A stretch of 64,000 nt of DNA from Prunella strophiata (taxonomy: Eukaryota > Chordata > Aves > Passeriformes > Prunellidae): the NCBI GenBank assembly GCA_036583965.1, contig JAZBQD010000034.1:8827040-8891039 (forward strand), given 5' to 3'. Shown here piece after piece: positions 13,275 through 28,400 of this stretch. Below the pieces are notes generated by a model that searched no databases, was not told the origin of the DNA, and saw only the letters and a list, made by a program, of their open reading frames with translations. Position 1 is the first letter of the stretch; the number at the start of each line of letters is the position of its first letter. A program made the position numbers and the translations under genes.

Positions 13275-13371
13275 TCTCTTTTTTCTGTTTTGTTTTCTTT
13301 TTTTTTTTTCTTTTCTTTTTTTTCTCTCTCTCTCTTTTTTTTTTTTTTTTTTTTTTCTCTTTTCTATTTTT
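13275..13371. repeat. T-rich pyrimidine tract with (TC)n core
   Basis: About 97 nt of almost pure pyrimidine on the plus strand: T runs, a (CT)6-type core near 13324-13335, then T22. Reading frames through it encode poly-Phe or poly-Lys and are artefacts. Confidence 0.95.
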
Positions 13372-16300
13372 CATAAAGAAGATATAAGGGCCAGTAGATT
13401 TCAGGTTTTGACAGCACCCAGCCTAAAGAAATGCAACCTAGCATGTAAAGAAAAAACCCTCCATGAATTTGAAAACATGGGATATATTGTGCATTGAAGC
13501 ACACAATTCCCACTGGCTCTGCAGAGAGGATGAGCCACACAGGCTAACAAAAACACTCCATTTGCCCACATGCAGGAGAAAAGTGCTTTATCAAGGCTAT
13601 TGGGGGTTACCTGTTAAATGCTGTAAATATAATTAAAAAGAAGTGAGTCTGGGGGACAACAGTGGAAAAGCAAGGGTCTCAGAAGGACTGTGAGAGCTTG
13701 CAGTGGTTCTGTGGCTGCACAGCACTTTCAGGCCATTACTTGCTGTCTTGAAAAGAAAACATGGTTATTTATATAATCACTGGGCAGTAATATGGCCCCA
13801 CAAAGAAAATCACTTTGCCTGTGAGATCTCTTGGTAATGCAGACCTGAACAAAACCCACAGCTGTCAAATCAAGTCCCTTTTCTCCCAGAGCAAAAATTC
13901 AGGAATATTTCTGCTGGTGTGGCATCACTACAGCATTTTCACAAAAACATTGAGATTTGGGCCAGGAGGGGCCTTGGGAGGTTGTTCCAGCCACCCATGG
14001 ACCTGGCTCAGTGAAAGCATTGCTGGCAGAAAGATTTGAGAATGCCAGCCACATTTCCATGCTCCAGACTAAGCCCCAGACCTGTCCCCTTTCTCTTCCC
14101 TGCCACGTGCTCCAGGGCTTGGGGCACACCTGGTCCCTCCCAGGCTCTCCCCAAGAGCTCCCTGTCTCTGTTGAAATGCACAGCCCAGAGTCAGACACAG
14201 AACCACTGCTGCTGGACCATGCTGAATACCCTGACAAGCTGGACTCACCTGAAGCATTTCCTAAATTAGTGGGCCTGTGCTCTCTAATCAGATTCCCTGA
14301 TTTTCTAAAGTATTCAGTCTGATTTGGATAAACACATGTAGAAAAAAAAGAATGCGAAAAAAATTCCTTACCATGTTCCTTTAGCAAGACTCTGAAGAAA
14401 TAAAAAATGGTTTCTCAAAAAATTTAGGGAGAAAAGAGAAATCAGCACCTTCCTTTTTGTGATTCAGTGCACCTGGTGTCACTTGTTACTGACCTGAGCC
14501 AGAATGTGGAATAAGAAATGCAAGAAATCACACCTAAAGGATGAGATTCCAAGTAGGAGCCTCTGTGGGGAAGAGAAGTGCTCTGCTCATATAATTCTCT
14601 TTCATTTTTTCAGTCTTTTTTCTCCTACTGTAACACAAACCCCCAAGCTTTTCTCCTTAAAACTCAGGGGAGCTCCAAATCATCCATCCTTTTGCAAGAC
14701 TAGCAACAAAAATCACAACCAAAAACCCACTTCTGATTCACAGAGGTGTAAATGTGATCAAAACTCACCCAGAATGATTTTAGGTTGCATAACCACTTCC
14801 ATGATTTCACAAAGGAGGTAACAGCAGGCAGAGTGTGCCAGATGATGAGCAAGGGAGCACTGCTGGCAGCAGGGCAGCAGAGGAAAGCCTTTGAGGCTTC
14901 CAACCTCAGAATAAACCTTCTTGGAGCTGGGAAGAAAAGGCAAAATGCACAAGCTGGCACAACACAGGTCACTGCAGCCCATGGGGAGAGGGATGGGATG
15001 GTGCAGCTGCTGGCAGGGGGGCAGCAGAGACTCTGATGAGCTGTTCCAGCTTGTTCCCAGAGCTGTGCCCTGGCTGTGGCATTACAGAGTGCCAGGTCAG
15101 CAGGGCAGAGCCACATGCCCACCATGAAATGGCTCTGAACTAGCACTGCCCTCCTCGTGCTGGGCCAGTTTGCTCCTGCACCCTTCACTTCTGGACATGC
15201 ATCATGGGCACAGACCTGCAGGCATGAAAGCACCTCCTGAAGGCCACCACTGCTGCCCTGGTGCTGCTGAGCAGGGACAGCTGCCCCCAGCTCTCCCTGG
15301 TGCTGAGACTGAGCTTCACAGCTCACCTCAGCATCCCTGGGGACCAGAGTGTGCACAGAGACCAAGGTCATGCACAGGCTCTGCTCAGGAGGAGGGGTAC
15401 AACCTACAAAGCTGCCTCTCACCCTGCCAGGGGTGCCCTGCACAGGCCAGTGCATGTGGGGAGAGGCAGGGAAGGAATTGAGTGTCACAATTCCCCCCAG
15501 CATGGCTTATTCCAAATATCATAACTGATATTGCTCTATAACCCCAAACTGCTGCTTTCAATTACTCTCAGCAGCTTCATTAGCAGAAATGTGTAGTGAG
15601 GTTGGAGGCTCCCATCCAATTCCAGGGGTCCTCAAACAAAATGGGCTTTGTGGTTGTGCATGTGGGAGGTGGAGAGGTTGTTCCTGGAAGTGCCTCTGCC
15701 AGGCTGGGGAGGGGGGATTTCGAGGAAACGGTGTCACAGCAAAGGCAGGCTCAGGTCCCTGCTGTGCTGCAAACTGGCCTCTCCTGGGACACCTGCTGGG
15801 AGGTCAGGAACAGTGTTTGGCAGCCCTGTCTACTTCAGGCTGGAAATAATTCTTTGGCTCAGATGCAGCCCCAGTGGCCACAGGCAGCCCTGCAGCCTCT
15901 GCTCTCACAGAAACCCCCAGCCCTGATGTGCAGGTGATGTTTTTTCTTCCTCATCACCCTCCAATTCACTGCCCTCCAATTCCTTCAGTTTGCAAGATCC
16001 TCCTTCAGCTCTGTCTCCCACACCCACACCACTTTTTCCTGAAAAAAAAAAAACCAGCATGGACAGGAAAAAGAATATAAAAAGGGGCTGGTTGGTCCAG
16101 TATGGAATGTTCCTTAGGATAATCAGTAGTAAACCAGGTTTGATTATTTTCAGACTTTTCATGCATGCATTTTCTCATATATTTCATAGTAATTGGACTG
16201 GAAGAATTTACACAAAATCTAGAAGGGCCACAAAAAGCACAGATCATACAGGTACCTGGAGCCAAGAAGCTGCTTACATTTCAGCCACAATCCCCTTTGT

Positions 16301-19300
16301 CTGCAGAGGCTGGGCACAGAAGCTCTGTGCAGACAGAGGGACACTCAATATCTGTGTATGTTTTGGAGACTTCTCTCTCCTGCCTTGCACAGGGCTCTCC
16401 TTAGCAACAGAGCTCATTGCAGGATCTGCTGCTGGTTTTGCCCTCTCTGCCACCAGCAGCTCATGGAATCTGCAGTTCTGCCTGCTCAGACCAATAAACG
16501 CTGGTGAACCCTTGTCATTACCATTCTTTCAGTTACTCAGCCCTGTGAGACTTGATGCAAATGAGGGAAAAGGGAAAGGGAAGGTTTTCAGTGAAATCTC
16601 CTCCAATTTCCAGCCTGCAGGCAGCTGCAGAGGTGGCATCTGCACAGCTGCCCAGAGAACCTACAGGAGCAGCTCTCTGGGGGCTCTGCCTTGAACTCAA
16701 GGTGTTCAAAACCATAAACTGGGGCTGCTAGCCCTAACCTGCCTCCTTCACAGCAGATTAAGGCACACAGGCGTGTCTCAGTGATCTCCTGCTCCTGAAG
16801 CAACAAGGACTGAACTCCAGAGGGACCCAGAGGATGGGCTGCACAGATCCCTCCTTCCTCTGCTGACAGACTGGAGAGCAAGGCTGGGCATCACTGCACG
16901 TTGGTGTGAGCATGTGTGTGGGGGACTGTGAGTTCTGGGAAGCAAGGCAGAGGGACAGCACATCCTAAGAAACCGCTCGCAGAACATGGGGCCATATGTT
17001 TCTGGAAATGTCAGAATGAAAAGCATTTTAGAAATGGAAAATTACTTCTCAATCCTCTCACATTCCCATAATACTGGTTTCTCTCTATTCTAATGTTTGG
17101 ATTTGTCTTATTAGTAAAGCAGGAAGCAGAGCTGAGGAAAGATGGGAAGGATGGCTTGGGATGCTGCCACACAGACAAGAGGCTTGTACCCCACAGGAAA
17201 CGGCTTGAGCAAGGTTGTGGAAACAGATTTGAGCTTAAATGCTTGCAAGGTCAGATCTTCAAATGATTCTTATCTTTATTCATCAGATACTCCCTGAACA
17301 CTTATTTTTCTACATAATATCTGTAATATCTCCTGGCTCTATGCTGATGCTTCCTCATTTAAATACACATGGAAGTTATGTATAACAACGACATGGAAAA
17401 CGCAGTGCTCTCCCATTAGGGGCATATTTTGCCATTCCTGCTACTTTCCAAATCAATTACTTAGTAAGAAATCATGCAAAAGGCTAGGCAATCTAAAGAG
17501 ACTTATAAAGTTCTTATTCTTGTTACACCCAGGATGAAGCTACAGGATATCTGAATTACTCCCATATGGCAAAAAATTTGAGGCAATAGGCTATTGTGAT
17601 ACAAGATGTTCAAACCAGCTACCAAATCACTCCCTTTGGCTATCAGTGAGGGGAGATGATTGGATGTACTTTTAAACATGAAAGTAAAATCAGCTCCATT
17701 GCTGATGGGACTAAATGCAGATGCAGAAAAGGGGGGACTGCCTTGTCCATCAGATACAAAAGGGTGTTGGAGCTCTTGGAGCTCCTGTTCTTGTCCTGAC
17801 AGGATGCTTTCTCCCTGAGAACTTCAAAGTGGCACACCTTACCTTTGCAAAGGAGCAAGAAACATGAAAGGGCAAGGGAGCTGGGGGCAGGAAACTGAAG
17901 GGGGAAAGTGTGGCAGATCTGTAATCATGAGATGAGAGTTTACAGTGGAAATATGGACCAGAATAATGCAACAATTCTCCCCCCCCGGAGAGAAGGAGGC
18001 CTCAAAAAAAGGATTCCTCCAGATCTAATGGCTGAAATGCCCATGACAGGTGCCACATCTATCTCCTTTTGCATGCCCATTTGATCAGATCGTGGAGATA
18101 TGAACTGTGTGCTGTTCAAAATTAGGACCCCAAGAACTTGTAGAACACAGCAAGCCCTGCAAGGGGTAAGGTCAGAGGGCTTTCCAACTCATAAAAGGGC
18201 CAAAGAGCAGATAAAACCCTTGCACATGTCCCATGGATGCTGTGGAATGCAAAAAGGCATCAAAAGGTTAAAACAACTTCCAGGGTCATGGATGACTTGA
18301 GGCACACTGAGGACACCAGGACTGTGCAGCCTAATAAAGAGATGAATGCCAGGGGCTTGACAGAAATGCATAAAATCAGGAATGGTTTTGAGAGTAGAAA
18401 AATGTTTTAATTTCTCAAAAGCCAAGATTTAGGGGAACACCCAGGAATGAACAGGCAGTGGGTTTAAAAGCACAGCTGCATTTTCCCAAGTGATGCAGCA
18501 TTAAGTTCTGGAAATCTGTGCCAGATGAGCCTCAGTACAAATGAATTTTGAGACCACTAATATTCAGGGGGTTGCTCTGCTGCTGGCTGTCAAACACAAT
18601 ACTCTGGATGCACACTCTGGCAGAGGAAACTTTACATTAAACAGCATCAAAGCAGGAAGCAGTATGTTTTATACTCTCCCTTAAATGGCTTTTATACCCA
18701 ATTATCAGACAGTGCACTGGGTAGCTCGATCTTTGGTTGTGCTCACTGTAACATCTTTTGTGTTCCTATGTTATGTTCAAAAAGAGGCACCTCCTCTATA
18801 GCTCATGACAAGTAAAACCAGCACATAAGGACTTTTGTCACTTGGCATTTGTGTTACACAGCCTGGGATTTTCAGCTATTGCTCTACAAACATGCTCTGC
18901 ATGCTCAGCCCTGAAGGGATAAGGGTTAATTCACCACCAACTGCATTCAACCCAACTTTTAATCCACACAAGCACAGTATTAAAAAGAAGATGTGAACTT
19001 AGAGCCAACTTAAACCTCCTTTTCACTTTGACCTTCTACAGCACTGTGTGAGTGGGCCTTTCATTATTTCTGGGAGAAAACAGGTAGTTTGTAAAAGATA
19101 TTAGAGCAGCATACTGAAAGTCCAAACCCTGATGGACTATAATGTGAAATAACTTGTCTGATGCAGCAGTTTGCTCCCATCTACACAGAAAAGCCTCAAA
19201 CCAGACAAAGCATGAGTCTGCTTTGGCTCATTTCTTTAAATAAGCCCCCAGCTTTCACAAAAGGTTTGATTTCCTCCTTTTGTACTTGGCTTCAATGATG

Positions 19301-22300
19301 ATTAAGCTCTCAAGGGGCTGCTATGCTTGTCAGGCATTATTTTTTCTGATGGATATTACACAAACTCCATGCACAAATTCACTTTTCCTGCCCTCCCTCT
19401 TCCATGTTAAAAATGACAAGCAGATGAGATGTTAAGAGGAGAGAGTTTCTCATTGTAACTGGACTATTCAAACAAAATCTTTATCTTTTGCATAGTAAAA
19501 TTTTGGTGTGCCTTCAAAAATACAACTAAATAGAGACATCTTAAAGATAATAATCTAGTTATAATTTTTCAATTATTTGAGGAAGGTTGGATTTGGTTAG
19601 ATTTTGTTCGTTTTCATGGTTTGATTTTTCCTGTGGGGTCTCCATGTTTGCATTCAGAAATAACACACTCTTCCTGATTACCTGTGGTCAGGTTTGGGAT
19701 CCTGAAGCAAGGGGCAAATTCTGCTCTTGCTTACTTGGAATAAGGCCATTAAAAGCTCTGACTACTCCCTGATGTAACTGAGGATATCCACAGTCCATAC
19801 ACACACTTTCAAAAGACTATTTGGATTAATTCCGGATGAGAACAGAGCTTCCTGGGAGGGATTTTCTGCTCTGTGGGTTTCTCTGCCCACACCAACAGTG
19901 AGTGCTCTTCTGACTTGAGAACTGCTTCTTCCTTCCTCGACTGTTCTCCAATGTGAATTTGAAAGTCGTGCATGGACAGACTCCAAATTTAAAACTCACA
20001 CAGCCCTCCATGCCAGAACCACCAGAGCCTCAGGGAATGCAACAAACACAACTCATGAGAACAACCAGATGACAGCTTATTAATACACCCTGAATGTTTT
20101 CTACTTGTAGAGAAAACTTGCACTGCCAACACGGGGAGAAAATCTCCCAGTTGTTACAGGCAAGATGTAGATATCAGCTCCACTTCTGTTCCACCAAGGG
20201 TTAACTGGACTCCAGAGCAGAATGCAAGGAAAAAGGAATGCGGAGCAAGATGGAAGGCAAAAGAAATGAGGATTCCCATCCTTCTCACAGAATTAATCAG
20301 CATTAATTAATCTTTTTTGCCATCTCCCAATCACAGAAGCGTCCCCCCACCTTGGAGAAGTTTCCTTCCAAATCAATGACTGGCAGAGTGCAGGCAGTGG
20401 CAGAGCTGCTGCTGACACCAGCAGGAGAATCAGAGACCTGAGTGAGAACACAGTCTTGAGGATGAGCCTGGGTAATTTAGGTACATCACAAAGGGCTCAT
20501 TAATGTCCCCTGAAGCTCTCGGTGGGATCCAGCCCATTGATGTCACTGGGGCGCCTTCCTCAGACTCCTCTCTCTCAGATTCTGGCATCACAAATCCTCC
20601 TGCCTGGTGCTTCCCTTTGTCCCTTCTGTTCCTTTCTCTCTTTCTTCTCCTTTTCTCTTTCCTTGCCTTTTGTTCCCTCCTTTAACAATTTTCAGTCAAC
20701 CCCAGGGAGACAGTCCCACTCTTATTTGCTAAAATAACTGGTAGTTAAATGACTGACATTTAATGTGGTATCTTAGGCTTCAGCACTGCTCCACTGGGAG
20801 AAGATGCAGTGATGAGTGTGTGGGGAGAGGGAAGAATAGGATGTGGATCATGCTTCTGAGAGCTTTTTTTTTTTTTTTTTAGTTTTTCAGGCTGTCTGTA
20901 GATTCCAGCAAACACCATTTCTGCTGGAGCCCTTATGGAGAACACTCTTCTGAGTAGGGGACAGACAGAGGGTTGTCCATGACCTATCAAATAAAAACCC
21001 CATAAAGCAGACTGGAGCCCTGCTACACTGGAAACCTCAAAAAGGAGAATGTTATCCTTTTTTGATTACCTGCTTTCATGATTCCTTTGGAGTCAGTGCT
21101 GCAAAATGACACTGAACTGCACTGGCATTTCCAGAAGAATGAATGCTCAGGACTGGAATGGCAGCACATGGTGCTGGTCAGGATTTAGGTGTTCTAACAG
21201 AGCTTGGACATCCCTGCAGCAGATGTGCTCCTTTCACTGAAATCCAGGAATGTGCCATTGATCCTGCTGCACCCCAGACTCACTGAGTGCTCCTGCAGTC
21301 ATCCCAGCAGAGGTGTCTGCAGGGGAGCCCAACCCAAGCCAGAAAGTGATTTCTGCAGAAATGGTCAAATTCCATGGTAGAATAATGTGCATGGAGGAAA
21401 AAAAAAAAAAAAAATTAAGAAAGGCAATGCACAAAAGGACCCAAAGTACAGCAGCTTTAAAAAATAGTAGCAATGAAGGTGTAGGTCAAACTGAAGATGA
21501 TGCACTGGTCTGTGTCTGCCCCAGGCTGAGGTGGGCTGAAGGACAGGACTTACAACTGATTGAATTATACCAACACCTCAGGGCTTTTCCTCCCCACTGT
21601 GTGTAACTCTGCTGGGACCTCAGTACCTCCTAGCATCCTTTCTGCTGCTGACTTTCCTTTCAGCTCTCCTGCTCACAGGAGTGAACCCAGAGCAAGCTCT
21701 CCCCACAGAGAAGGGTGCAATGATGCCTTTGAAACACCTTTAGCAAAAGTAACCTTCAGTGATTTGTTCTACTCTGCTTTGGTTGGGAGACACAGATGGA
21801 CATTTGCACTCACAGCTGAAAAATACCCTCCCTCATCTGGGTGAGATTCTGCCACCCAAAAAGTTCCTTCTCCCAGAAAGAAATGCAATCATCCACCTGC
21901 CACCTAATTAGCAGATGAACTATTTATTTGACTTGTCATATCCCTTGGGAATTTCATATGATGGAGCTGTCCTGTGGGAGAGCTTTTCTAAGACAGCTGT
22001 TAAATGAAATGTCTGAAAAGCAAAGGGAATTAGTTTCTCCACCACCATCCTTGTAGTTTCCCCATTTAATTGCCCCCAGTTTTGTTTCAGAATTTATAAC
22101 AGGTAAATTTATAACTTGGAAAATTACAGTAATAACCCTAGTGTGTTATTATGACAAAGGTGTGAGGATCAAAATCATCAATGTAAAGAAATTTTGCATC
22201 TGATGGGAGATCAGCTCCCAAGATGCCATTTTGCTGAAATCTCCTGAGGAATCAATTTTCTGCCTACGCCTGTTCACCACACTGGAGAACCTCCTGTAAC

Positions 22301-22382
22301 ATCCCTGCATGCTAATGCTCAGCATGAATGTATAGTAAAACACATGTGCCATGCCTCTGTGGGAACTCTAGGCACCCAGCAG
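13372..22382. other. Intronic, no gene; homopolymers only
   Basis: Holds T17 at 20864-20880 and A17 at 21398-21414. AT-rich, unique-looking stretches at 17030-17600 and 18650-19600 could hide conserved noncoding sequence. An AATTAATC and ATTAATTAATC pair at about 20290-20312 resembles paired homeodomain sites. No exon, RNA gene or transposon is recognised. Confidence 0.55.
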
Positions 22383-22441
22383 GAAAAAAAAAAAAAAAAA
22401 CCCAAAACAAACATCTAAAAAACACACAAAAAAAAAAAACC
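22383..22441. repeat. A-rich low-complexity tract
   Basis: Two A runs (about 18 and 12) joined by CCCAAAACAAACATCTAAAA. The same A/CAAAC style recurs at 7903-7974, 5735-5806 and 48842-48902. Confidence 0.9.
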
Positions 22442-25400
22442 TCCTACAGAAATTCCAGACAATATAGTTTTGCTTTCTTTTTCCAGTCCTCCAAACCGGA
22501 AAGTCCACAGGATCATTTTGAAACCCTTCCTCAAAAAAACCAAACTCCTAAAGGGACTTCCCATTTGGCTTAGTAAGCAACTATGGGTACATCCAAAGAA
22601 TTACTCTGCAACCCACTCAGGCTCTGACAAAAATGTGGCAGAGAGCAGGGAATGTGCAATAGTGGGGATTGTGTGTGTTTGTTTGGAAGCAAAGGGAACG
22701 GGGGTGTTCATCGTGCTCACCAGGTGGTGACAAGGCAAAAGGTGTCCTGAAATCCTGAGCAGCAGCTGCTTCTCCTCCACCCTGAGCCAGGCTCTGACAC
22801 AGGCACAGCAAAGCCACCTGACTAAACCAGCAGCTCTGATTGTTAATAATCACCCTATGGGCTTAATGGTGCTGACAAGTTGCACTATGTACTAATTTCC
22901 TATTTTTTTGGGGCACAGTCTACTCAAGCCTCCAAGAGAGTTGAGCTGGGAACATTCTGTCAAAATGAAAATGTTGTCTCAGAGCATAACCTGACTACAG
23001 AGCTAGCAACCCCCCCAAATACTCTGACACTACAGAACTGTAAAAAGTCACTACTCCAGTACAGTCTCTGAATAATGCCCCCAACTTTTAATAAGAAAGC
23101 TTTGTAATCAGAAGGCATTTCCCACATTTTCTTTCCTTCGCTTTTCTCTGTGAAAACTTATATGTGAATCAAGTGTCCCCAAGACCTCTTCCTCTCCTTT
23201 CTTGGTGCAAGGTGGACAGGTGAATATTCATACCTCTGCCATCTAGGAAAAAGGTAATGGGAAAGGAAGGAAAGGGGTCAGAGAAATCCCATTTTTTCCC
23301 CCTCCAATTCATTTTATAGTCAGCCCTTGGTTGATTCATAGAACAGAAAAAGCCCAGAGGCAAGACAGCTCATCCCTCTGTGACTGAAAACACACTCCCA
23401 ACCCAAGTGGATCTTGGAGAACTTGGTTGTAGGCTGCTCTTGGATTATTCTGCAGGAGATTTTTTTTTGGTGAGCATTCAGTTTGAAGTCTGTTACTCAT
23501 CCCTTCAGCTCACGTCACGATGAAGTCCCTTGCAGAGAGAGCAGGACCCAAAAGTAAGCTGCTCAGCATCCTGGATCATGTAATTTAATTTGGAAAATTG
23601 CCTTTCTTGCACTGGTGCTCAGCTGGAGCCCAGACACTAAATCCTGCCTCCCTGTGGAAGCAGCCTGACAGTCCCAAAGACACACTGCAAGTTCTGCTAT
23701 GAGCTGTGAGCTCACGTTGGGAAAGGCAATGCCATTTCTATCCCACATGCAGATTTTTTTCTGGAATAAAAACCACAAAAGAGGCCTGAGGTACAAGGAT
23801 CTGTGGGGAAGACTGACACAAAGCCTTCAAAGGTAGAGAGAGAATAAGCTCCTTTGAATGGATCCCAGGAGCCAGGCTGCCAAAGGACAGGGAGAGGTAG
23901 GTCATCTCCCCTTCCCTACACAGGCAGCTTGGATATGTGCTGCAGAACAGTGCAGCCTGAAATATCCTAACCCAGAATCAAGCCTTGCCTGAGCTTTTCA
24001 AAATGAGGCACAGGAGGGGACAGAAGGCACTCAGGGGCCACAGAGGAATGAGGAACCTCTCTGAAATGACCAGAAAACACTGGTCACTGGGCAACTAAAA
24101 CATCTTCCACAGGGCAGAGCACAGCTGCAGCTCTCATTTCTTACAGGTTTAATTTTAAATATACTCAATACTCAAGGAAGTGGTGGAATCAAAGTCACTG
24201 CAGCCTGGTAGACACCAGGATGGATCTTTCTGTCCAGCATCACCTCCTGGCTATTTCCAAGACATTCAACAGGCAACTTTTTGCACCTCCTATCTCACAT
24301 CCACAACTACAGTTTCTAGCAATCCTGGCTGTGCCCTCCTGGCTGCTGCCCCTCTCTGCAATGTCCCTTCATGAGTTCCCCAAAACTGAGCCACACCCTG
24401 GTCCCAAATCCATCAGACACTGAGTGCTCTGGGTTTCACTGCTCATGGAGCATTTTGAAATGCTAAATCAGAATTTTGAAATTCCCCAGTCAGAGCTGCA
24501 GGAAAACCAGCAATGAACCCCAGAATCATTTTGGTTGTAAAAGCCCTCCCAGATCAGTGAATCCAAGCTGTGCCCCATCCTCCCCTTGTCCCCAGCCCAG
24601 AGCACTGAGTGCCACCTCCAGCCTTTCCTTGGGCACCCCAGGGATGGGCACTCCAAACCTCCCTGCAGTTCCTGCCCCACAGGCGAGCCCCCACCACTCA
24701 CTCCTCAGTGCTCCTCTCCTTCTCATCCATCACAAACTGCCTCCTTGGGATGGGAGGACATTTGGCTGCAGGGATTTCCAGCCTGCAGGTTTGGATCTGC
24801 TTCACCCACCAGCAAACTCACCTCCCCAGAAATGGGAGACTGCTGTCCTCAGCCAAACTCCACCTCAGCCTTGTCAAGAGTTTGTTCTCCCTGACAGCCT
24901 CTAATCACCAGTTAGCCAGTTTACAGAGGGAAAAATTTTATCCTTTCTGCTAGAATTCATTTTTTATGACACCTACCATAAGAGACTTAAAAAAATTAGG
25001 CATTAAAATGGTTTATAGAGGGTATTTTTATAATCCACTAAGCTGTTTTCCATTTCCACTGATATGACATCTCTCAGCTATAATTCACAAATGCCATCAG
25101 TTAACAGGCACAGAAACTTATCCTAAATTTCTCCTCTCATATGCTTTTCTCATTTAAACTTTCTGTTAAATCTTTGCAGTGCTGCTAAATCCAGAGAGAT
25201 TTGGCCATAGCTGGGGGGGAAAAAAGTTTAAGTAGCTAATTAATGTCACTGGATTTGGGGCATCCTATCAAGAGAGAATATAGAGGAAGCATGTCCTCAA
25301 TAAATATTTTGAACACTTAAATAAAGCTAATGCCCCCACCTACATAGGAACCTCTAATATCCTCAGAATAAAATTTTTTATAGGCAATAAGTGGCTGTTT

Positions 25401-28400
25401 TCCCACACAGGGATGATAAGGATCAGGTATATAGATTTCAGTGCCTCTGGCTGTCCCAACAGTCATTTTTGTTATTGATTGCAGCTCAGAAGGGAGTCCC
25501 TCTGGGAAACACCTGCTGGTGCCAGGGTCCATCCAACCTGGGGACATCCTGGGAGAAAGCATTTATTTACAGTCCTCCCCAGAACTCACCTCCTGCTTTG
25601 ATAAAACCACAGAAATACCTAGCAATAATTATAATTCTTGTGGTAGTTAGACATATTCTGCTTTTCTCTGCCAAGATCAGATTGGAAAACTCCAGGTCTC
25701 ACCACAATCACAGCTACTAAACCACAGCATGAAAAACAAAACAGAATATACATTTCTCCTTATTTGCAATGCCTCCATTGTATCTACACAGGGTCTGCTA
25801 GGAAATTTGAATTTGGCTGGAGTTTGAAATTTGGGCTGCATGTAGAATTTTGCTAATAGAAATTCCTACCTTGAAAGAGGTGAGCCCAAAAGAATGGAGA
25901 TTTTTTTTATTTCTTTAGCATGGGCATGAAGATATCTCCTTGACTCTCTCTGGGTTAAGGATGGCTCATGGTCCACTCAGACTCCTTAAAGGCCTGATGA
26001 GTTTCCAGTCACAGCCAGTTCAGCATTTTGGGTGGGAGAGAAGTGTCCCCAAACTGCCTTCTCTACATGGAGGGGAGAGGAAGCATGGAAGATACATGGA
26101 GAGAACAAGCCAAGCCACTTGCCCCCTAATGTGTTATCTAATGAAGTCCTAATCCTAGTGGGATAAGAGTTTTGGCTCAGACAAGCAGAGTATCCATGGC
26201 CTTTAACCTTTTTTTTTTTTTTTTTACTCAAAGGAAGTTTCAAAAGAAAGAATACTCAGTAGAAAGTTATTGATAATCTTTGGCCCTAAAGATCAAAAAG
26301 GGAAAATAAAGGTACATTGCCTGGGCTGAATGGAAAAGCTTCACCCACTGCAGTGCTGCCTGGTGCTGCACAAAAGTGAATTCAAGAGAAGCCACCCTCC
26401 CCTGTTCCAGGGTCAGTGCTAAATGCACCTCTCTCAGTTTCCTCCCACTGGGAGATGAAACACTTCCCTGTGGGCAGCAGGGGAAGAAGCTGAGCTGGTT
26501 CACATCTCCCCTCCCCAGGTGCCTCATCCCTGTCCCTGTCCACCCCAGCCCTGCCAAGCTGCCCAGCTGGAGCCCAGAGCCACACGTGGGGAGGAAGATG
26601 AGGACTGAGACAAGCAGGTGATTCATGCTTGTGCTCTTATCCCTTGGGGAGTGGAGGTGAATGAGCCCACACTGCCAATGTGAAGGGCATTTCCCTGCTG
26701 TCCTCACAGCCAAGGGAGAGCAGGTGGGGACAAACATGGACTCGGTGTGGCCCCTTGGAACTTCCACTCCACTGCTCCATGGCAGAGTCTGCTTGGGGAA
26801 AATCATTCCCAAGGATCCTGCATGCAGAGGGAGTCTCTGCTCACCCACTCAGAGCACCTGTGTGGCCTTTGCCCATATGCTGCTGCCTGGCACTGCCAGG
26901 AGGAGAGGAGTAGTTCCCCCTCCACTTCCCAGACATCACAGGCTGCTGCTCATGTGCCAGCAGACATGGGAGAGCTCTGGGTGTCCACCAGACAGCCAGC
27001 TACTTGCAAAGGATCTGTGGACCTACACAAAGAGGGATCAGATTCATTAGGAAGAGGAGGAATTATAAATATGAGCCTAAGCAAGAAAATAAGGCCAGTG
27101 TGGGTCTGAACAGAAATTGGAAGCCGTGTCCTCTCCTATGGGCAAGTGCTCACTCAGGTCTCCCCACTTATTTATCAACCCTGGCAGCCACAGAAAGCAC
27201 ATCCTTCCTTCTGAGCATCCAGACTTTTCCAGCAGAATCAGAAGGAATCCAGGTATTCTCATGCTGCCTTTGGTGTGCCTCATTAAATCACTGTCCAGTC
27301 TCACTGGGAAAAAAAATCCCCAAAAACAAACAACCCAAAAACTGGACAACAGGATGGGACAGTATCCCAAATCCCTTTAAAATATAACTTCTCCCTAAAG
27401 CCACCCATGACATGCAGTCACACACAGGAGGAAGAGCCACTGGCACAGCCCAGGTCTCAAAGGCACAGGTAGGTCACTTGAGGCTGGAAGTCAAAGTCTC
27501 CCTTAACTCCAGGACATGTCTGAGAAGTGATTAGCCTTTCACTCTTTGCACAAAAGCTGCCACTGACCAAATCATCAGGCACTGCTCCCTTAGGACCTCA
27601 GACTTTGTCCTTTTCTGTGCTGGTGCCTGCAGGAGCTGCAGAGCCCCACGGGGAGAGCACTGGGGCAGAGGAGACACCTCACTGCTGCCTTCAGCTGCTG
27701 CCTGGGATGGGACTGAACTGCAGCAAATGTTCACTGAAAGAACATGTTAGAGGCTGCCTCTAATGCACTTGCCACAAGCCTTCAGCTCTCATTTATTGTC
27801 TGTGCCTGATTCTACCACTTGCCTAAAACTCAATACACCCTTTTCAGGATTTTTTTTTTTTTTTTAAACCATTGGTGTCTTAGTGTATCCCCTTGCACAT
27901 TTTATTTTCCTCTCACTTCTTGAGGAAAGAAATTACATGAAGAAGGCATTAGAGCTCCTCAGCCATCTCATAACTCTGAAAAACAAACAGAAAAAGAGGT
28001 GCAAGACCAATGCCAAATAATACCAAAATCTCACTCTGGGAGACATGAGGATCTGAGGAAGGGGATCAGCTGCCACACAAAGTATCCCACAGCACTGTGA
28101 CAAAGCAAGGCAGAGAGGAGGAGCTGAGTGCACCCTCCAGAACAGCACAGCCAGGCTGGGTCCAGCCAGCACTGCCCCTTCCCCTTGTCACCCACAGAGT
28201 GGCAGAGCCAGAAACAGCCAGAGATGGGGTTCATCCACGTGTGGGCAGGAGGAAAGGGGACCATGGGAGTTTAGCTGCTAGGAGCCTGTTCTGCAGCACC
28301 ACCACAGAACAGGAGAGCAGAAGAACATGCCTTCCATGGAAAAAAGTAATTGAGCAATAATTCTGGTTTTGGGTTGCTCTTTCATCCAAAAAAAAAAAAA

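Noticed and set aside
13960..13985. Possible CTCF site (CCAGGAGGGGCC)
   Set aside because: It is one base short of the core spacing and lacks the flanking consensus. A convincing CTCF match was not found anywhere in the window.
26267..26848. 193-codon minus-strand frame
   Set aside because: Equivalent frames are open on the opposite strand, the composition is that of stop-poor GC-rich DNA, and no motif is recognised.
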